Assembly: GCA_030612605.1 (NCBI GenBank)
Contig: JAUWNO010000098.1
Span: 1 to 7,651, forward strand
Origin: Armatimonadota bacterium
GTDB lineage: Bacteria; Cloacimonadota; Cloacimonadia; Cloacimonadales; TCS61
Length of the DNA: 7,651 nt
Direction: 5' to 3'
In this document: piece by piece, positions 6,415 through 7,651 of the stretch
Position numbering within the stretch: the stretch's first letter is position 1
How the letters are laid out: every line of letters starts with the position of its first letter
Notes under the pieces: model-generated
The model's input: the letters and a program-made list of their open reading frames with translations, nothing else
What the model was told of the DNA's origin: nothing
The model's database searches: none
Translations under genes and position numbers: made by a program

Positions 6415-6419
6415 TCCAC
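6399..6419. repeat. Short hairpin upstream of the lipoprotein gene
   Basis: GTGGGTTCG (6399-6407) pairs with CGAATCCAC (6411-6419) across GAA. Eight of nine positions are Watson-Crick and one is G-T on the + strand. A second small hairpin, TTGAATC-GTAA-GATTCAA, lies nearby at about 6441-6458. Neither has a T-run, so I call no terminator. They occupy the 164-bp gap between the two minus-strand genes. Confidence 0.4.
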
Positions 6420-6522
6420 AAAAATCGAATCAACTAAGTTTTGAATCGTAAGATTCAAGTCCGAGTAAGCAGACAAAACATTCTCAAGTGCATCGTTGTT
6501 ATGGGCAATCATTATTCTATGA

Positions 6523-7338
6523 TTATTCTTTTATAATCCGACACATTAGGTCTCTTGCTAAAATTAATTTCTTTTTTTTCAAAAAAAAATCAAATACATA
6601 CTTTACTAACTTAATAAGTTTTATATGATGTTTTTTTAGAATTTCAATTAATTCTTCAATTTCAATAATTTCAGGAGCAGTATAATTTGAGTTATACTTA
6701 CCTATTCTAATTTCACCATTGGGGCTATAGAGTTCTTGAATTATAAAATTGCCATGATGTTTTAACTTATTAGCCCATTCGTTTATCTTTCTACTTTCAA
6801 AGCATTTACAATAGCACTTTATGACGCTAACAAGTTCTTTCGAAGCCGGAGTATCAATTTGCTTCAAAACACTTACCACTTTTGAATACCCACACGCTTT
6901 AAGTAGTTTATTATAAGTTTCTAAGGAATCAATTTCAGTAATTATATTCTCATTTATCTCAATCTTTTTATATAATGCAAATCCAAACCAAATAGTTTTT
7001 AATATTATATCAAAGGAAGAATTATACCAAATAATTGAATTTTTTAAATATTGGAAACGAAGCCAATATTGACCTCTAGCTCCACTTTTCCAGCTTACAT
7101 AGTTTCTATCGTGAATTTTATTATGACCCATTATAAGAGCAAATTTTGCACTCGTAATTTGATTAAACAAATCGTTGAAAAAATTGGAAGCGATTTGGTA
7201 TCCATAATCCAAAGTGAAATTTAAAGCAAATCGATCACTTATTAGAAATGTGGGATTTTTAAGTTTTTTTTTAAATGTTTCATGTTCTTTTTCTAGTTCA
7301 TTAAGTGAGTATTCGTTATTTTGATATATAAATTTCAT
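6523..7338 (-). CDS. Hypothetical protein, possible HEPN-like
   Basis: I do not recognise the 271-residue product. It has no signal peptide and looks soluble and mainly helical. The aromatic-rich middle (about 88-125, with WLRFQYLKNSIIWYNSSFD) and the lysine-rich C-terminus are notable. The only motif of interest is R183..N186..N190-KLKHHG (to 196). It resembles the [RN]-x-LKH-x-G pattern near the polar helix of some HEPN-type proteins, but the usual R-x(4-6)-H spacing is not met. GGAGA just before the ATG on the minus strand supports the start. Base composition is visibly more AT-rich than asnA, with long A/T runs, hinting at acquisition by transfer. Repeats flank it on the upstream side. 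It is probably transcribed alone, being 164 bases from the lipoprotein gene. Confidence 0.75.
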   Translation of the reverse strand: MKFIYQNNEYSLNELEKEHETFKKKLKNPTFLISDRFALNFTLDYGYQIASNFFNDLFNQITSAKFALIMGHNKIHDRNYVSWKSGARGQYWLRFQYLKNSIIWYNSSFDIILKTIWFGFALYKKIEINENIITEIDSLETYNKLLKACGYSKVVSVLKQIDTPASKELVSVIKCYCKCFESRKINEWANKLKHHGNFIIQELYSPNGEIRIGKYNSNYTAPEIIEIEELIEILKKHHIKLIKLVKYVFDFFLKKKKLILARDLMCRIIKE

Positions 7339-7489
7339 TTTATCTCCACAAACAAATTTTCTTTTTTTGCATTATTTAAATTTTCGCTCCATCCATATTC
7401 ACATCATTCATTGCACAAAAGTCAAGACTTTTGTGCAATTGCGTTCATTTTGGTCTTTTTTCTCTTCCGCTAAACACACGAAAAGAGTC
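7339..7489. other. AT-rich intergenic region upstream of the hypothetical gene
   Basis: This holds the leader and presumed promoter of the minus-strand 271-residue gene, but no clear -35/-10 pair stands out. Its one clear structure is the palindrome at 7410-7439. There is no open frame worth reporting. Confidence 0.4.
7410..7439. repeat. Perfect palindrome with 14-bp arms
   Basis: ATTGCACAAAAGTC (7410-7423) and GACTTTTGTGCAAT (7426-7439) are exact reverse complements separated by AA. No T-run follows on either strand, so it is not a classical terminator. It could be an operator-like site for the minus-strand gene 70 bases away, or a dispersed palindrome. Confidence 0.6.
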
Positions 7490-7555
7490 AAATAACAAAT
7501 TACAAATAATAAATAACAAATAAATTCCAAATATCAAATTCCAAATAATAAATTA
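7490..7555. repeat. AT-rich CAAATAA repeat, copy B
   Basis: This is related to copy A at 1288-1344: both carry AAATTACAAATAA and AAATAACAAATAAATTCCAA, followed by a CAAAT-rich tail. It is non-coding and in the same orientation as copy A. The 7-mer array is less regular here, so the copies have changed in repeat number. Confidence 0.65.
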
Positions 7556-7599
7556 GAGAAAAGTTGAAAGAGACTTTTATCATCCCAACCATGAACCTT

Positions 7600-7651
7600 G
7601 AACCCGTGAATTCGTGAACCCGTGAATTCGTGAACCCGTGAATTCGTGAAC
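7600..7651. repeat. 16-bp tandem repeat array, cut by the window edge
   Basis: The unit GAACCCGTGAATTCGT occurs three times exactly (7600-7615, 7616-7631, 7632-7647), and a fourth begins at 7648. Each unit is two 8-mers of the form GAA-YY-CGT (GAACCCGT and GAATTCGT). ATGAACCTT just before may be a decayed unit. There are no spacers, so it is not a CRISPR. The array continues beyond the window. Confidence 0.8.

Overview
The window is an AT-rich bacterial segment with five complete protein genes, the possible 3' end of a sixth, and intergenic regions full of dispersed and palindromic repeats. The likely host is a Gram-negative bacterium of the FCB type, perhaps a Cloacimonadota-like lineage. 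That guess rests on the lipoprotein with Ig-like domains and repeats, strong GGAGG ribosome binding sites, and interspersed AT-rich CAAATAA-type repeats. It is inference; no rRNA or tRNA is present to test it.

Layout from left to right. (1) At 3-254 a reading frame enters from the left edge. Its end is largely made of a 177-bp palindromic, MITE-like element (58-234). (2) aroB (3-dehydroquinate synthase, + strand) follows directly at 264-1286. (3) Region 1287-1590 holds an AT-rich repeat and three hairpins. One is a probable terminator for aroB and one, on the minus strand, a probable terminator for asnA. (4) asnA (ammonia-dependent asparagine synthetase, - strand) lies at 1591-2718, with a strong Shine-Dalgarno and a candidate promoter. 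(5) Region 2719-3632 has no credible gene. It holds a second copy of the MITE-like element, a small palindrome and a 320-bp unit bounded by 30-bp inverted repeats that match at 29 of 30 positions. (6) A small membrane protein of the divergent PAP2 (DUF212/YuiD) family lies at 3633-4079 (-). (7) A repeat fragment fills most of 4080-4327. (8) A large outer-surface lipoprotein lies at 4328-6358 (-): lipobox, Ig-like domain, two Fn3-like domains and seven tandem 52-residue repeats that probably fold as a beta-propeller. (9) An unrecognised 271-residue protein, with at most a weak HEPN-like motif, lies at 6523-7338 (-). (10) The right flank holds a 14-bp-arm palindrome, a second AT-rich repeat and a 16-bp tandem array that runs off the window.

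The genes do not form one pathway. aroB (shikimate pathway) and asnA (asparagine synthesis) are core metabolism and converge. The other three are on the minus strand but are separated by 150 bp or more, so they probably have their own promoters. I see no CRISPR array, transposase, toxin-antitoxin pair or phage module, and no convincing new multi-gene system. The most unusual items are the palindromic element whose copies keep one reading frame open and whose first copy fits in frame at the end of the gene before aroB, and the recently homogenised repeats of the lipoprotein.
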